Source: Kordiimonadaceae bacterium (lineage in GTDB: Bacteria > Pseudomonadota > Alphaproteobacteria > Sphingomonadales > Kordiimonadaceae). Taken from it: a stretch of DNA of 64,000 nucleotides. The position numbers were made by a program, and so were the translations under genes. Positions 51,520-60,427 of this stretch are shown piece by piece. Each line of letters starts with the position of its first letter. The first letter of the stretch is position 1. Under the pieces are notes generated by a model. The model made no database searches, had not been told where the DNA came from, and saw nothing but the letters and a program-made list of their open reading frames with translations. The stretch is taken from contig JAEPQB010000001.1 of NCBI GenBank assembly GCA_017640725.1, forward strand, positions 1,736,001-1,800,000, given 5' to 3'.

Positions 51520-51550
51520 GGGCTCGCCATTTGGCGGGCCCATTTTGTTG
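51520..51550 (+). terminator. Rho-independent terminator after hydrolase gene
   Basis: GGGCTCGCC and GGCGGGCCC form a nine-pair stem (one G-T wobble) with a four-base ATTT loop, followed by ATTTTGTTG. It starts 26 bases after the hydrolase stop on the plus strand. Confidence 0.78.
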
Positions 51551-51635
51551 ACAAGCCCCCTGTTGCATCCAGATTATTGACTATCACCGTATTGATCTGC
51601 GGGTATTTGTTAAAGCGCGAATGGGAAGACTTCTG

Positions 51636-52196
51636 ATGACCGAACAAGCAACTTTCACCGCAATGCAGGACGGTACGGCCGAAGATTGGCAGATCATTGG
51701 TGCCGCCCATATGGAAGAGTTCAAAAACACAGCAGACCGGTTCATCGGAATGTTGAAGTCCCTGGAGCAATACACGCTCGGGTTCGCTTGCGACCAGTTG
51801 CAGCACGCGCTGATGACCGGCACCCTGGCGCGGCGTGCGGGTGCTTCAGATGAGGAAATCGTAGTGGCGCTGTGTCATGACATTGGCAAGGCGATCAACG
51901 TGCCGAACCATGGCCCCATCGCAGCGGAAATGATGCGGCCCTATATCAGCGATGATTGCTATCATGTGATCCGCAACCACCAAGCGTTTCAGGGTGAGCA
52001 TTATTATCATTATCTGGGTGCGCCTACGGACCTCAGGAAACAGTTCAAGGACGAACCTTGGTATGACTTGGCTGTCAAGCTTGTTGACGAGTGGGATGCA
52101 CCCGCGTTTGACCCGGATTTTGAGGTGGATTCGTTAGAGAGTTTTGAACCCCTAATGCGCAAAATATTTCACGATAAGCCCGTAGCCGCGGGCTGA
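51636..52196 (+). CDS. HD-domain protein, PhnZ-like mixed-valent diiron oxygenase family candidate
   Basis: 186 residues from ATG 51636 (GGGAAG seven bases upstream); ATG 51621 is an alternative. The metal ligands of an HD domain are visible: His57 in DQLQHAL, His81-Asp82 in ALCHDIGK, His92, His115 in IRNHQ and Asp151 or Asp154 in LVDEWDAP. The segment QLQHALMTGTLARRAGASDEEIVVAL (in parts) closely parallels PhnZ (QLEHSLQCAYFAQRSGAD), with the same 24-residue gap between the first His and the HD pair. PhnZ cleaves a C-P bond with O2 using an Fe(II)/Fe(III) pair. The PhnZ residues Tyr24 and Glu27 are not conserved here, so the substrate is likely different. Confidence 0.75.
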   Translation: MTEQATFTAMQDGTAEDWQIIGAAHMEEFKNTADRFIGMLKSLEQYTLGFACDQLQHALMTGTLARRAGASDEEIVVALCHDIGKAINVPNHGPIAAEMMRPYISDDCYHVIRNHQAFQGEHYYHYLGAPTDLRKQFKDEPWYDLAVKLVDEWDAPAFDPDFEVDSLESFEPLMRKIFHDKPVAAG

Positions 52197-52215
52197 CACA
52201 CAGGGGCCCAATCCG

Positions 52216-53757
52216 CTACATAGTGCGCAGCGTTGTTTTCAGGATTTTGCCAGACGGATTGCGCGGCAGCGCCTCCAAAAATTCAACGGCTCTTGGTAAC
52301 TTAAACGATGCGATGCGCTCCTTCAGGTGGTCAATCACATCGTCCGCCGAAAGGTCAGCGTCTGACCTGCACACCACAAAGGCTTTGACAATCTCGCCCC
52401 ACTTTTCATCCGGTGCACCAACCATCGCACACTCCAGAACAGCAGGGTGCGAAGACAGGGCATTTTCCAGTTCAGCCGGATAGATGTTCTCACCGCCTGA
52501 GATGATCATGTCCTTGATGCGATCGACAACATAAATGAATCCATTTTCGTCGACCCGCCCCGCATCGCCAGACCAATACCATCCGTCTTTGATGGCCTCA
52601 GCCGTTGCGTCCGGGCGTTGCCAGTAGCCATCCATCAGGTGGCCGGAGCGGGTTAATACTTCGCCGACCTCACCAACTGGCACTTCTGCGCCGGTTGAGG
52701 CGTCAACGATTTTCACCTCGCAGCCCACCATTGCTTTGCCTGCTGCCGTCCGGGTGATGGGATCAAGATGATCTTTGTGTGCCAGGTAGGAAAGCCCACC
52801 GGTCGTTTCTGTCATGCCATAAAACTGCGCAAATATTGTGTCAGGCATAGTGGCCATCGCGGCTTCAAGCAATGCGCCGGGCATTGGTGCTGCCCCATAC
52901 AAAATCTGCGACAGTTTGGTCAGCGACGCCTGCATTTTTTTTGCTGCTTCCAGAACCATCATAATCATGGCGGGCACCAAAAATACGCTAAACGGTTTGG
53001 TGCCTTGTGCGGCGGCCACGATAGCGGCTGGGTCAAATTGCCGGTGCTGGTGAATGGGCATGGATCGTTGGAACGCCATCATGCCGAAGTTTACGCCCGC
53101 CACATGAAAGTGAGGAATGGCGTGAAGAATGGCTTCGTCAGCTGATTGCCGGTGCAATACACCCGTTTTCAACCCAGCATCGCCTAAGGCTTTATAGGCT
53201 GCATTGGAAAGGATAACGCCTTTGGGCAAGCCGGTAGTGCCGCTTGTGTAGAGCTGGATGACAGCGTCTTCGAGTCGAGGGGCATAATCTGGCGCGTTGT
53301 TAGACTGCCCATCTATGATTGCTGTGAGGCTTCTGCCATCGGTGGACTCCACGTCAAAAACGCGATCAGCCTCGATTGTATCTCCCATATCGACAGCATC
53401 TAGAAAAGCGGCTTCCCCTACCGCCAACGTTGGGTTGGCATCCGCCAGGATGGCGGATATTTCAGCTGGCGCCAGCCGCCAATTGAGCGGCGTTAAAACC
53501 GCGCCCATTTTTGCTGCCCCTACAAGAAAATGCCAAAAAGAGCCCAGGTTTTGTGCGAGCCAAACCACCCGGTCGCCCGGTTTTACGCCCAAAGAAACCA
53601 ACGCATTTGCTACCTGGTTAGCGCGCGCATTCAGTTCGCCATACGTTTCAGATTTACCCTCAAACTCAAGGGCCAAAGCGTCCGGGCGCAGCGCCGCCTG
53701 GCGCTCAGCAAGTTCATGGATCATCGCATCTGTGATGAGGTGCGGTGTGTCGGTCAT
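52216..53757 (-). CDS. Acyl-CoA synthetase (AMP-binding, ANL superfamily)
   Basis: 513 residues from ATG 53757, with GGGGAGAG nine bases upstream; the frame extends to 53793. The ATP-binding P-loop is YTSGTTGLPKGV, the second motif is FYGMTETTG, then YWSGDAGRVDENGFIYVVDR (in parts), the hinge DRIKDMIISGGENIYP and the catalytic C-terminal Lys in PRNPSGKILKTTLR. It forms acyl-adenylates then acyl-CoA. Chain length cannot be read from sequence; the length is that of medium- or long-chain fatty-acid or aromatic acyl-CoA ligases. It stands alone, convergent with the HD-domain gene. Confidence 0.92.
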   Translation of the reverse strand: MTDTPHLITDAMIHELAERQAALRPDALALEFEGKSETYGELNARANQVANALVSLGVKPGDRVVWLAQNLGSFWHFLVGAAKMGAVLTPLNWRLAPAEISAILADANPTLAVGEAAFLDAVDMGDTIEADRVFDVESTDGRSLTAIIDGQSNNAPDYAPRLEDAVIQLYTSGTTGLPKGVILSNAAYKALGDAGLKTGVLHRQSADEAILHAIPHFHVAGVNFGMMAFQRSMPIHQHRQFDPAAIVAAAQGTKPFSVFLVPAMIMMVLEAAKKMQASLTKLSQILYGAAPMPGALLEAAMATMPDTIFAQFYGMTETTGGLSYLAHKDHLDPITRTAAGKAMVGCEVKIVDASTGAEVPVGEVGEVLTRSGHLMDGYWQRPDATAEAIKDGWYWSGDAGRVDENGFIYVVDRIKDMIISGGENIYPAELENALSSHPAVLECAMVGAPDEKWGEIVKAFVVCRSDADLSADDVIDHLKERIASFKLPRAVEFLEALPRNPSGKILKTTLRTM

Positions 53758-53882
53758 GGCGGCAGTCTCTCCCCAAACTGCTGCGCGCCCCAATGGATGG
53801 GACGCGAGATTGTTCCAGAACTCAAAACACGGTTTGCACCATACTGCTATGATTGACGGCCGTTCTCAAGCGGACTCTGCAA

Positions 53883-55280
53883 TCAGATAAAGCCTGGGCC
53901 TGCATCAAAATTACCGAGTCGTGGCAGGGCCGTTGTCAGTTCTGATGGGCCAAGGCCAAACCAACTGCCAAGCGGGGCTGCATACTGTTCCACTGAAAGT
54001 GTTGGTATCAAGCGGCCGCCACCAGAATCCTGATCATGGTTCAGCTTTGCCTCCGGCATGGTGCCATAGATTTCTCTCCCCTTCACCGCACCACCGACAA
54101 CCATTTGGTGACCGCCCCACCCGTGGTCCGTGCCGTCTCCGTTCACTGCTAATGTTCGTCCAAAATCGGTGGCCGTGAACAGCGTTACACTGTCATTGAG
54201 CCCGAGTTCTTTCATGGCATTACTGAATGACGACACGCCATCGTTGATCATTTTGAGCCGGGCTGGCAGCGTTGCCGCCTGGGCGTCATGGGTGTCAAAG
54301 CCGCCCAGGGCGATGAAAAATATCTGCCGGTTTGTGCCCAGCACATCGCGCAGCGCAATGGTATCTGCGACCGCTTTCAATTGGCTTGATACCGGATCGC
54401 CGCCAAAGGGCGTGGTGACCGTTTGCGCGTTGCTTGCGGCGCTGGCGAATTTGTCGTTTGCATCAAATGCGCCGCGTAGCGCATTCGCCATATCAAGCTC
54501 AAGCACGTGACCGCTATTGAAGTTCTGGGCAATGAATGACTGCTTCAGTCGGTTGAAAAAATCAGCCTCTTCTGCCGATATATCGTTGCTGCCCAGTTCT
54601 TCCAGCGCGTCAACAGATGCTGGACCGCGAAAGCCAATTTGGTAGGGGAAGGCCTGTCTGCCAATCAGGAACGGGCCCGATTCTGCCACTGTGATGTTGG
54701 TGAAGGTTTCGGCGCCGGAATTGCCGCCAGCATCCAGAATTGCGTCCGCAAACAAACCTCCCCAACCTTCTTGTGCGCCCTCAGGTGCACTGGCCTGCCA
54801 GGTTGCCTGTTGGTCATTGTGCGAAAACAGACGCGGCGGCAAAGCAGCGCCATTTTCGAAACTGGATTTGGTGACAGGTTCAATTAATGGCCCAACGTTG
54901 CTGACGAAAGCTGCGTCGCCACTGTCAAACAGGGTTTTCACGCCTGCCATCTCAGGGGGCAGTGCCATTTGCATGCCGCCAAGATTGGAGGCTGATCCGG
55001 TTTGAAGCGCGAGCAAGTTGCTGCGGGATCGGCTGCCGCCCGCATACTGATTGATCATCGACTGACGTACTGTGCTGTAGCTGTTGTAGCTGTCCTGGTC
55101 GTAGGGGATCAGCATGTCATGGCTGTCCAGCCCGCCATAGAGGAACAGGCACACCATGGCCTTGTAGCCACTGATGCTGGCCGCTTGTGCGCTGAACATG
55201 GAGGGCGTCAATCCGCAGGTGCTGCCAACAAGTGCTGATGCACCAACGGTGCGGAGGAATTTACGGCGAGTGAAGGTCAT
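53883..55280 (-). CDS. DUF1501 protein with Tat signal
   Basis: 465 residues. The Tat signal is TRRKFLRTVGASALVGSTCG. The core MVCLFLYGGLDSHDMLIPYD, PRLFSHNDQQATW, IALGGFDTHDAQ, VTLFTATDFGRTLAVNGDGTDHGWGG (in parts) is the DUF1501 pattern, an alkaline-phosphatase-like fold with Asp and His residues that could bind metal. Its function is not known. It follows the DUF1800 gene by 10 bases on the same strand with its own GAGGAG ribosome site. The two families are often found as adjacent pairs, suggesting a shared role on the outside of the inner membrane. Confidence 0.92.
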   Translation of the reverse strand: MTFTRRKFLRTVGASALVGSTCGLTPSMFSAQAASISGYKAMVCLFLYGGLDSHDMLIPYDQDSYNSYSTVRQSMINQYAGGSRSRSNLLALQTGSASNLGGMQMALPPEMAGVKTLFDSGDAAFVSNVGPLIEPVTKSSFENGAALPPRLFSHNDQQATWQASAPEGAQEGWGGLFADAILDAGGNSGAETFTNITVAESGPFLIGRQAFPYQIGFRGPASVDALEELGSNDISAEEADFFNRLKQSFIAQNFNSGHVLELDMANALRGAFDANDKFASAASNAQTVTTPFGGDPVSSQLKAVADTIALRDVLGTNRQIFFIALGGFDTHDAQAATLPARLKMINDGVSSFSNAMKELGLNDSVTLFTATDFGRTLAVNGDGTDHGWGGHQMVVGGAVKGREIYGTMPEAKLNHDQDSGGGRLIPTLSVEQYAAPLGSWFGLGPSELTTALPRLGNFDAGPGFI

Positions 55281-55290
55281 AATAATCTCC

Positions 55291-57093
55291 TCAGCGTTGG
55301 ATCAGATAATCTGGGCTGGTCATGATGAGCCAGACCGCATGTCGCACCTTTTCATCAAGGACTTCTTCATCCTCGAATTCCTCGAAAAACTCATGCTCAA
55401 GGGCGTTTTCAATGTTGCTTTTGGTGGCTTCCGACATGGTGCTGTAAAGCAGCATAGCGTTCAGGCGTTTGATCAATGCGGCGTTATCCATGGCGAACGA
55501 ATGCAGGGCGCTATAGTCCGGCACCAATGTTGTTTTCGCCTTGGCCTCATCCACATCGATGTCAGACTCGTCGAACTCTTCCTGCAACTCTTCAAGAAAT
55601 TCTTCGTCGGCCTCTTCGCGGAAAATATACTCACCAATGATGTTGATATAGCCTGGAATGCTTGTGGCGTTCACAAGCTGCATTTCGGGAACCGTCATGT
55701 CGCGCGCGCCAGCGAGTGTTGCGGGCGGCACATAACCTGGCCGGTAAAAGTTGAACACCGAACGCGCGCCGTAAGGGCGCTGAGACAAGGCACTTATCTC
55801 ACCCAAACTGAACAGTTCCGGCGCATACTCCGGGTTTTCTGCGTCCGCATTAAACATGCGCGCCCAGTTCGTGAGACGGATAACGGGTTCCCGCACTTTG
55901 CCGTAGTCAGATTTGCGCCAAGCGCCGCCAAGACGGTTTTGACCATCAAATAGAACGGCAGCGAGGGTCGCCATCAAGTCACCCTTTTCGCTGGTGCCCA
56001 CTTCTGTGCCATCTGGCAGCACATAGCGTCCCTGATTGAAAGCACGAGCGACCCTTTTCACATATCCGGGCACCGGATTGCTGGTGGTAAAGCGCTGGAT
56101 CAACTGGCGGGCCACAAAGGGGCCGATATTGCGATGCGACATCAAGCGATCCAGCGTCATATCAATGCTGTCGGCGGCGCTTGTACCGGCTGGAATGGTG
56201 ATACCAAGGAAGCTTTTGGCTTCTGGCGAATGGAGGTCAGGGTATATAGCCATTGGCAATGCCCAAACGTCTGGCCTTACTTCTTCGATATCCTCCGTGC
56301 GCGGTTCCTCCGCAAAATCGAGACCTGTAAAGACACGTGCGAGGCCGGTTATGTCAGCATTGGTGTAGAGTTCAATGGGGTTGCCATCGAGGTCCAGCTT
56401 CGGTTCACCGTCGCCTTTCAGTTCCACAAGACCAACGGTGAAGAGCTGCATCAATTCACGGGCGTAGTTTTCGTCCGGCATGCGGCCCGTTTCAGGGTCC
56501 GCCTTTTCGTTACCTAAATAGGTGAGGTAAAAGCCCATCATGGGCGAATAGGTTACTTCTTCAAGAATATCCCGGTAGTTACCGAAAGCGTGGCGGGCAA
56601 AAATATCCTGAACATAGCCGACCGCCTGGGGAAAAGTTTCAACAGCTTCAGGCAAGTCGGACACCACAATAATCTGCGACAAGGCGTAGGCCATGCGTTG
56701 CCGAAGCTGGTCTTGTCCCTCGATCGCGTTGCGCCACCATGCAGAGTTTCTGGAGCCTGCGATCAGATCATTTATTTCGTCTTCTTCTGTCTCGTATGTC
56801 TCGCGGTATTCCTCGATAATATCCAGCGCATAATTCGTGCTGAGGTTGGTTTGGTTTACGAACCATTCTGATGCACTGGTACCTGTAAGCGCGTTGATTT
56901 CGCTCCATTTTGGTCCAAAAGTCGCTTGTGTTAAAAACCGAGCAGTCCGCCTTCGGTTGGCGAAGTAACTGTAATTTTCAGCTTCAACATCCTGAGCAAA
57001 AGCCTGTTTCGGTTGCCAGCCAACGTCGCTAATTAACAATATCGACGCCGCGAAAATTGTTGCTACCAATCCTGTTGAGAGTTGCCTTTTCAT
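55291..57093 (-). CDS. DUF1800 protein, secreted
   Basis: 600 residues with a Sec-type signal peptide (TGLVATIFAASILLISDVG, cleavage near AFAQ). DUF1800 motifs are visible: RTARFLTQATFGPKWSEI, RQRMAYALSQIIVVSD, YLGNEKADPETGRMPDENYA (in parts) followed by RELMQLFTVGLVEL, and near the C-terminus RPYGARSVFNFYRPGY. The family has no established activity. The protein is acidic near its C-terminus. It heads the two-gene operon with the DUF1501 gene and diverges from a solute-binding protein gene at 57296; the intervening 200 bases show no clear regulatory signal. Confidence 0.92.
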   Translation of the reverse strand: MKRQLSTGLVATIFAASILLISDVGWQPKQAFAQDVEAENYSYFANRRRTARFLTQATFGPKWSEINALTGTSASEWFVNQTNLSTNYALDIIEEYRETYETEEDEINDLIAGSRNSAWWRNAIEGQDQLRQRMAYALSQIIVVSDLPEAVETFPQAVGYVQDIFARHAFGNYRDILEEVTYSPMMGFYLTYLGNEKADPETGRMPDENYARELMQLFTVGLVELKGDGEPKLDLDGNPIELYTNADITGLARVFTGLDFAEEPRTEDIEEVRPDVWALPMAIYPDLHSPEAKSFLGITIPAGTSAADSIDMTLDRLMSHRNIGPFVARQLIQRFTTSNPVPGYVKRVARAFNQGRYVLPDGTEVGTSEKGDLMATLAAVLFDGQNRLGGAWRKSDYGKVREPVIRLTNWARMFNADAENPEYAPELFSLGEISALSQRPYGARSVFNFYRPGYVPPATLAGARDMTVPEMQLVNATSIPGYINIIGEYIFREEADEEFLEELQEEFDESDIDVDEAKAKTTLVPDYSALHSFAMDNAALIKRLNAMLLYSTMSEATKSNIENALEHEFFEEFEDEEVLDEKVRHAVWLIMTSPDYLIQR

Positions 57094-57295
57094 GCTTGGT
57101 CTCCAAGATCCTCATTTTTCTTCGTTGGAATTGTTTCTCCGTAGGCTAACGAACGGCACCAATCTTTATTCCCAATTTTCTGAAACCAAGGTGCGTGCGC
57201 GAAAAGCGGCAGCGCAAAGAGCTTGGCTGCCCGCTTAAGACTTGCTATGGACTGCCGGTAATCAGCCTAAATCGTACTTACCGACCTCGAACCAG

Positions 57296-58051
57296 ATGCC
57301 CAGAATTCCAACCAGCCTTATACTTATCGTGCATGTTTTGATGATGTTTGCCGCGCCTGCCGTGTTGGCGGACAGTGAAACACCATTGCGCGTTGGCCTG
57401 TACCCAGGCATCGCACCTTATGTGATGGAAACCAATCCGCCATCAGGTATTGACGTTGAACTTGTTCAGGATCTGGGACGCCGGCTTGGGCGCGCTATTG
57501 AGCTTACAATGCTGCCGCCTGCGCGGCTTTCGCGCATGGTTCTGGCCGGGCAGCTGGATATGCATATGTTGCACGGCACAACGGGCATGGGCTGCACAAT
57601 AACGCAGCCACTTTCCTTCTGGTCCGATGGTATTACCGTTGGCGAAAATGTGCGTGAACAGGTGAAATCTGTACAAGACCTAAATGGTCTTCAAGTGGCG
57701 GTTTATCCGGCCGGTGAAGCGTTTTTACGCAATCAATTGAACAGCTTAGGGGCAACTGACGCAATTGTTGTGGTGGTTCCCAAAACACAGCTAATGGTGA
57801 ACATGCTGCTTAGAAATCGTATCGACGCCATGTTCAGTGAGGCCCGGATCACGCGGTACCTGTTGCGTTTGGACCCAAGTTCGGCGGACGTTGAACTGCC
57901 CGAACCTCTCATGCAATTTCCGGATGATCACCGCCTTTGCGTTGGCGATCCTGTATTGGCCGAAAAAGTGGATACAGCAATTGACGCGCAATTGGCAGAA
58001 GGCCTTTTTGACCGGCTCGCACAAAAGTACATTGGTCCACCCGCTCACTAG
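57296..58051 (+). CDS. Periplasmic solute-binding protein, family 3-like
   Basis: 251 residues from ATG 57296; an earlier in-frame ATG at 57242 would put 18 residues before the signal peptide. The signal peptide is MPRIPTSLILIVHVLMMFAA up to VLA. The mature part begins LRVGLYPGIAPYVM and contains GIDVELVQDLGRRLGR, a DLNGLQVAVYPAG segment and an RIDAMFSE hinge-like segment, the layout of family 3 amino-acid-type binding proteins. No permease or ATPase gene is adjacent, so it may be an orphan that senses or delivers to another system. Confidence 0.8.
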   Translation: MPRIPTSLILIVHVLMMFAAPAVLADSETPLRVGLYPGIAPYVMETNPPSGIDVELVQDLGRRLGRAIELTMLPPARLSRMVLAGQLDMHMLHGTTGMGCTITQPLSFWSDGITVGENVREQVKSVQDLNGLQVAVYPAGEAFLRNQLNSLGATDAIVVVVPKTQLMVNMLLRNRIDAMFSEARITRYLLRLDPSSADVELPEPLMQFPDDHRLCVGDPVLAEKVDTAIDAQLAEGLFDRLAQKYIGPPAH

Positions 58052-58174
58052 AGCGCATCCAAGCCCCGCTTACATTAACAACAATTAATGTGCCCTCCAT
58101 CTACGGGTAATTGTCAGTGTTGCATTCTTTTCCGAACGTCCGAGTGACGAAAGCGAGAAAAAAGAGAGCAAAAA

Positions 58175-58597
58175 ATGACAATTATGGACAGATTCCTGAG
58201 CTTCTATCAGAAATTGGGCTCTGATGAATTAAGTGCGTTGCCGACCATTTATTCTGACGACGTAGAGTTTGTTGATCCGGTCACACAGCACCGTGGCATC
58301 GCATCAGTTGAAAACTATTTCGCCCGCCTTTTGAAGAACTGCAACGACTGCACCTTCACCATCCGGTCTCACGTAGTGGAAGGGGCAAAAGCCTATGTCG
58401 ATTGGCAGATGACTTTTGCCCATCCAAAACTGCGAAGGGGCAAACCAATCCCTGTTGATGGATTCAGTGTGCTTGACTTTAGGAACGATAAAATCTGTCG
58501 CCAGCGCGACTATTACGACATGGGCGCGATGGTCTATGAGCATGTGCCGCTTCTGGGTGGCTTTATCAGTGGCCTTCGCCGGAGGATGGCAGCATGA
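58175..58597 (+). CDS. SnoaL-like/NTF2-fold protein
   Basis: 140 residues of the NTF2-like fold. The N-terminal helix MDRFLSFYQKLGSDELSALP is followed by IYSDDVEFVDPVTQHRGIASV and later WQMTFAHPKLRRGKPIPVDG and LDFRNDKICRQRDYYDMGAM, typical of SnoaL-like proteins. No catalytic role can be assigned. It is the first gene of a five-gene unit and overlaps the SDR gene by 4 bases (ATGA). The 123-base upstream gap shows no confident promoter element. In other proteobacteria this small protein accompanies SDR, DUF2878, chalcone-isomerase-like and DUF3833 genes. Confidence 0.85.
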   Translation: MTIMDRFLSFYQKLGSDELSALPTIYSDDVEFVDPVTQHRGIASVENYFARLLKNCNDCTFTIRSHVVEGAKAYVDWQMTFAHPKLRRGKPIPVDGFSVLDFRNDKICRQRDYYDMGAMVYEHVPLLGGFISGLRRRMAA

Positions 58598-59349
58598 AAC
58601 GGCTTTTAATCACGGGGGCCAGTTCTGGCATTGGAATGGCATTAGCGCTTCAAGCGGCGGAGCTTGGCTATGATGTCACAGCTTGTGGCCGCAATCAGGA
58701 CCGGCTGAAGGCGCTGACAGAAAAATACACGGCTATCAAAACACTGGCGTTTGATGTCTCGGATGTGGAGGCCTGCATGAAGGCTCTTCATGACAAGACA
58801 TTTGATGTTGTCGTCCTGAACGCGGGCACCTGCGAATATGTTGACATGGACAGTTTTGACCCAGACATGTTCCGCCGCGTGTTTGACGCGAATTTCTTCG
58901 GTGCGGTCAACTGTTTGAACGCGCTATTGCCCAACTTGCAATCAGGCCATCAACTGGTGTTCGTCGATAGCCTCGCGCGCCTATTGCCGTTTACCCGAAG
59001 CCAGGCTTACGGCGCCAGCAAAGCCGCGCTTCACTATCTGGCGAAAACCATGGAGGTGGATCTGGCGAGCCGCGGGGCGGTGGTACAATCCATATCGCCT
59101 GGATTCGTGCGCACCCCGCTCACCGACAAAAACGACTTTGATATGCCCATGCGGGTTGAGGTGGATGCGGCCGCCAACTCGATCCTAAAACTCATCTCGA
59201 GGCAAAAACGTACCGGATATTTTCCAACAGTGTTTGCGGGCATCATCCGAATACTTGGGTCCTTGCCAGTGTCGTGGCAGGTTGCCCTGTGCCGGCACAT
59301 GAAAGCGGCGACCGCTACCAAGCGGGAGGCAGCCAATGAAACTGCCTAA
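58594..59349 (+). CDS. Short-chain dehydrogenase/reductase
   Basis: 251 residues. The cofactor motif TGASSGIGMALAL is at the N-terminus, VVVLNAGTCEYV gives the NAG motif, the catalytic Ser is in VFVDSLARLLPF, and Tyr and Lys are in YGASKAAL. ISPGFVRTPLTD follows, so this is a complete classical SDR. The start codon overlaps the previous stop, and its end overlaps the DUF2878 gene by 14 bases. The substrate is unknown; in related clusters it acts beside lipid-modifying enzymes, a family-level association. Confidence 0.92.
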   Translation: MKRLLITGASSGIGMALALQAAELGYDVTACGRNQDRLKALTEKYTAIKTLAFDVSDVEACMKALHDKTFDVVVLNAGTCEYVDMDSFDPDMFRRVFDANFFGAVNCLNALLPNLQSGHQLVFVDSLARLLPFTRSQAYGASKAALHYLAKTMEVDLASRGAVVQSISPGFVRTPLTDKNDFDMPMRVEVDAAANSILKLISRQKRTGYFPTVFAGIIRILGSLPVSWQVALCRHMKAATATKREAANETA

Positions 59350-59887
59350 CTACACAAAACTGTTGAATTTTCTGTGGTATCAGAGCGTTTGGTTCACCGC
59401 CATTTTGGGCCGCGAAGCCTTCGAGCCCGTGTTGTTTGTTCTCTTGGGTCTGCACCTTTTTTGGTGCGATAACTGGCGGGGTGAGCTCAGGCTCATGCTC
59501 GGCTGCGGCCTGCTGGGCGTATTGGCAGATAGTGTGCTCAGCTTGGCCGGGCTATACCTTTTTGACCCAACACCAACGGTGTTGCCGATCCCTCTGTGGC
59601 TTGTTGGATTGTGGCTTGGTTTTGCCGGCACCCTTAATCACAGCATGAGTTATCTGGTGTCTCGCCCCTGGCTTGCAAGCGCTGCGTCGCTTGCTGCAGC
59701 GCCGCTCAGTTATTTTGCTGGTGAGCGCTTTGGCGCTGTCACGTTCGGTCTTGACGCTCAGGCGGCAGCGATCACGATCGGTGCCACCTGGGCAGTGCTG
59801 ATGTTCATGTTCACCAAATTGGCGGCCGGACAGAAAAATATCTCCCTTCCCCAAAATCGAAATGCTGCGCAGCTGCGTAGCGCATAA
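59336..59887 (+). CDS. DUF2878 inner-membrane protein
   Basis: 183 residues with four to six hydrophobic segments: LNFLWYQSVWFTAILG, EPVLFVLLGLHLFW, LMLGCGLLGVLADSVLSLAG, PIPLWLVGLWLGFAGTLNHS, and two near the C-terminus. The N-terminal N-F-L-W-Y-Q-x-x-W-F and the FAGTLNHSMSYL segment match the DUF2878 family. No function is established. The start at ATG 59336 lies within the end of the SDR gene in another frame (14-base overlap), a sign of translational coupling. The next gene starts 15 bases later. Confidence 0.87.
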   Translation: MKLPNYTKLLNFLWYQSVWFTAILGREAFEPVLFVLLGLHLFWCDNWRGELRLMLGCGLLGVLADSVLSLAGLYLFDPTPTVLPIPLWLVGLWLGFAGTLNHSMSYLVSRPWLASAASLAAAPLSYFAGERFGAVTFGLDAQAAAITIGATWAVLMFMFTKLAAGQKNISLPQNRNAAQLRSA

Positions 59888-59902
59888 CAAAGGAAACGAC
59901 AG

Positions 59903-60427
59903 ATGAGAAAATTCCTGATCACACTCTTCATCAGCCTTCTTGCTGGCACCGGGGCGTGGGCAGACGTTGACGTCGCAACCCGCCATGTGCCGGACGCAAG
60001 CCTGGTGGGCAAAGCGCGCCTCAAGGTCTTGTTCTGGAAAGTTTATGATGCCGAGCTTTATGCACCAAACGGGGACTGGTCGGCAGATGCGCCGTTCGCC
60101 CTGTCCCTGAATTACTTGCGTAAATTGGAAGGCGAGCAGATCGCCAAACGCACTATTGTTGAGATGCGCAAACAGGGCTTTGAAGATGAAGTCACCTTGG
60201 CGCGTTGGTTTGATGATATGCGCAGCATCATTCCGGATGTAGAGAAAAACACACGCATAACCGGCGTCGCTGACGACACCCAAAACACGCTTTTCTACAG
60301 CGATGGAAAACTGATTGGCGAGATCAAGGATCCGCTTTTCACTCAAAAGTTCTTTGATATCTGGCTTGGTGAAAAATCCTCTCAGCCAAAAATGCGTAAT
60401 AAGCTGCTAGGAGGCACCAAGTCATGA
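59903..60427 (+). CDS. Chalcone-isomerase-like secreted protein
   Basis: 174 residues with a signal peptide MRKFLITLFISLLAGTGAWA. The mature part, VGKARLKVLFWKVYDAELYAP, FALSLNYLRKLEGEQIAKRT and SDGKLIGEIKDPLFTQKFFDIWLGE (in parts), is the bacterial chalcone isomerase-like (Chalcone_3) pattern. Bacterial members with a signal peptide are thought to bind fatty acids or other small hydrophobic molecules, with no proven isomerase activity. It overlaps the DUF3833 gene by 4 bases. It belongs to the SnoaL-SDR-DUF2878-CHI-DUF3833 unit. Confidence 0.87.
   Translation: MRKFLITLFISLLAGTGAWADVDVATRHVPDASLVGKARLKVLFWKVYDAELYAPNGDWSADAPFALSLNYLRKLEGEQIAKRTIVEMRKQGFEDEVTLARWFDDMRSIIPDVEKNTRITGVADDTQNTLFYSDGKLIGEIKDPLFTQKFFDIWLGEKSSQPKMRNKLLGGTKS

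Noticed and set aside
55174-55953. 259-codon plus-strand open frame
   Set aside because: Antisense to the DUF1800 and DUF1501 genes; no start signal or domain.
59552-60346. 264-codon minus-strand open frame
   Set aside because: Antisense to DUF2878 and the chalcone-isomerase-like gene, both of which have coupled starts and known family patterns.
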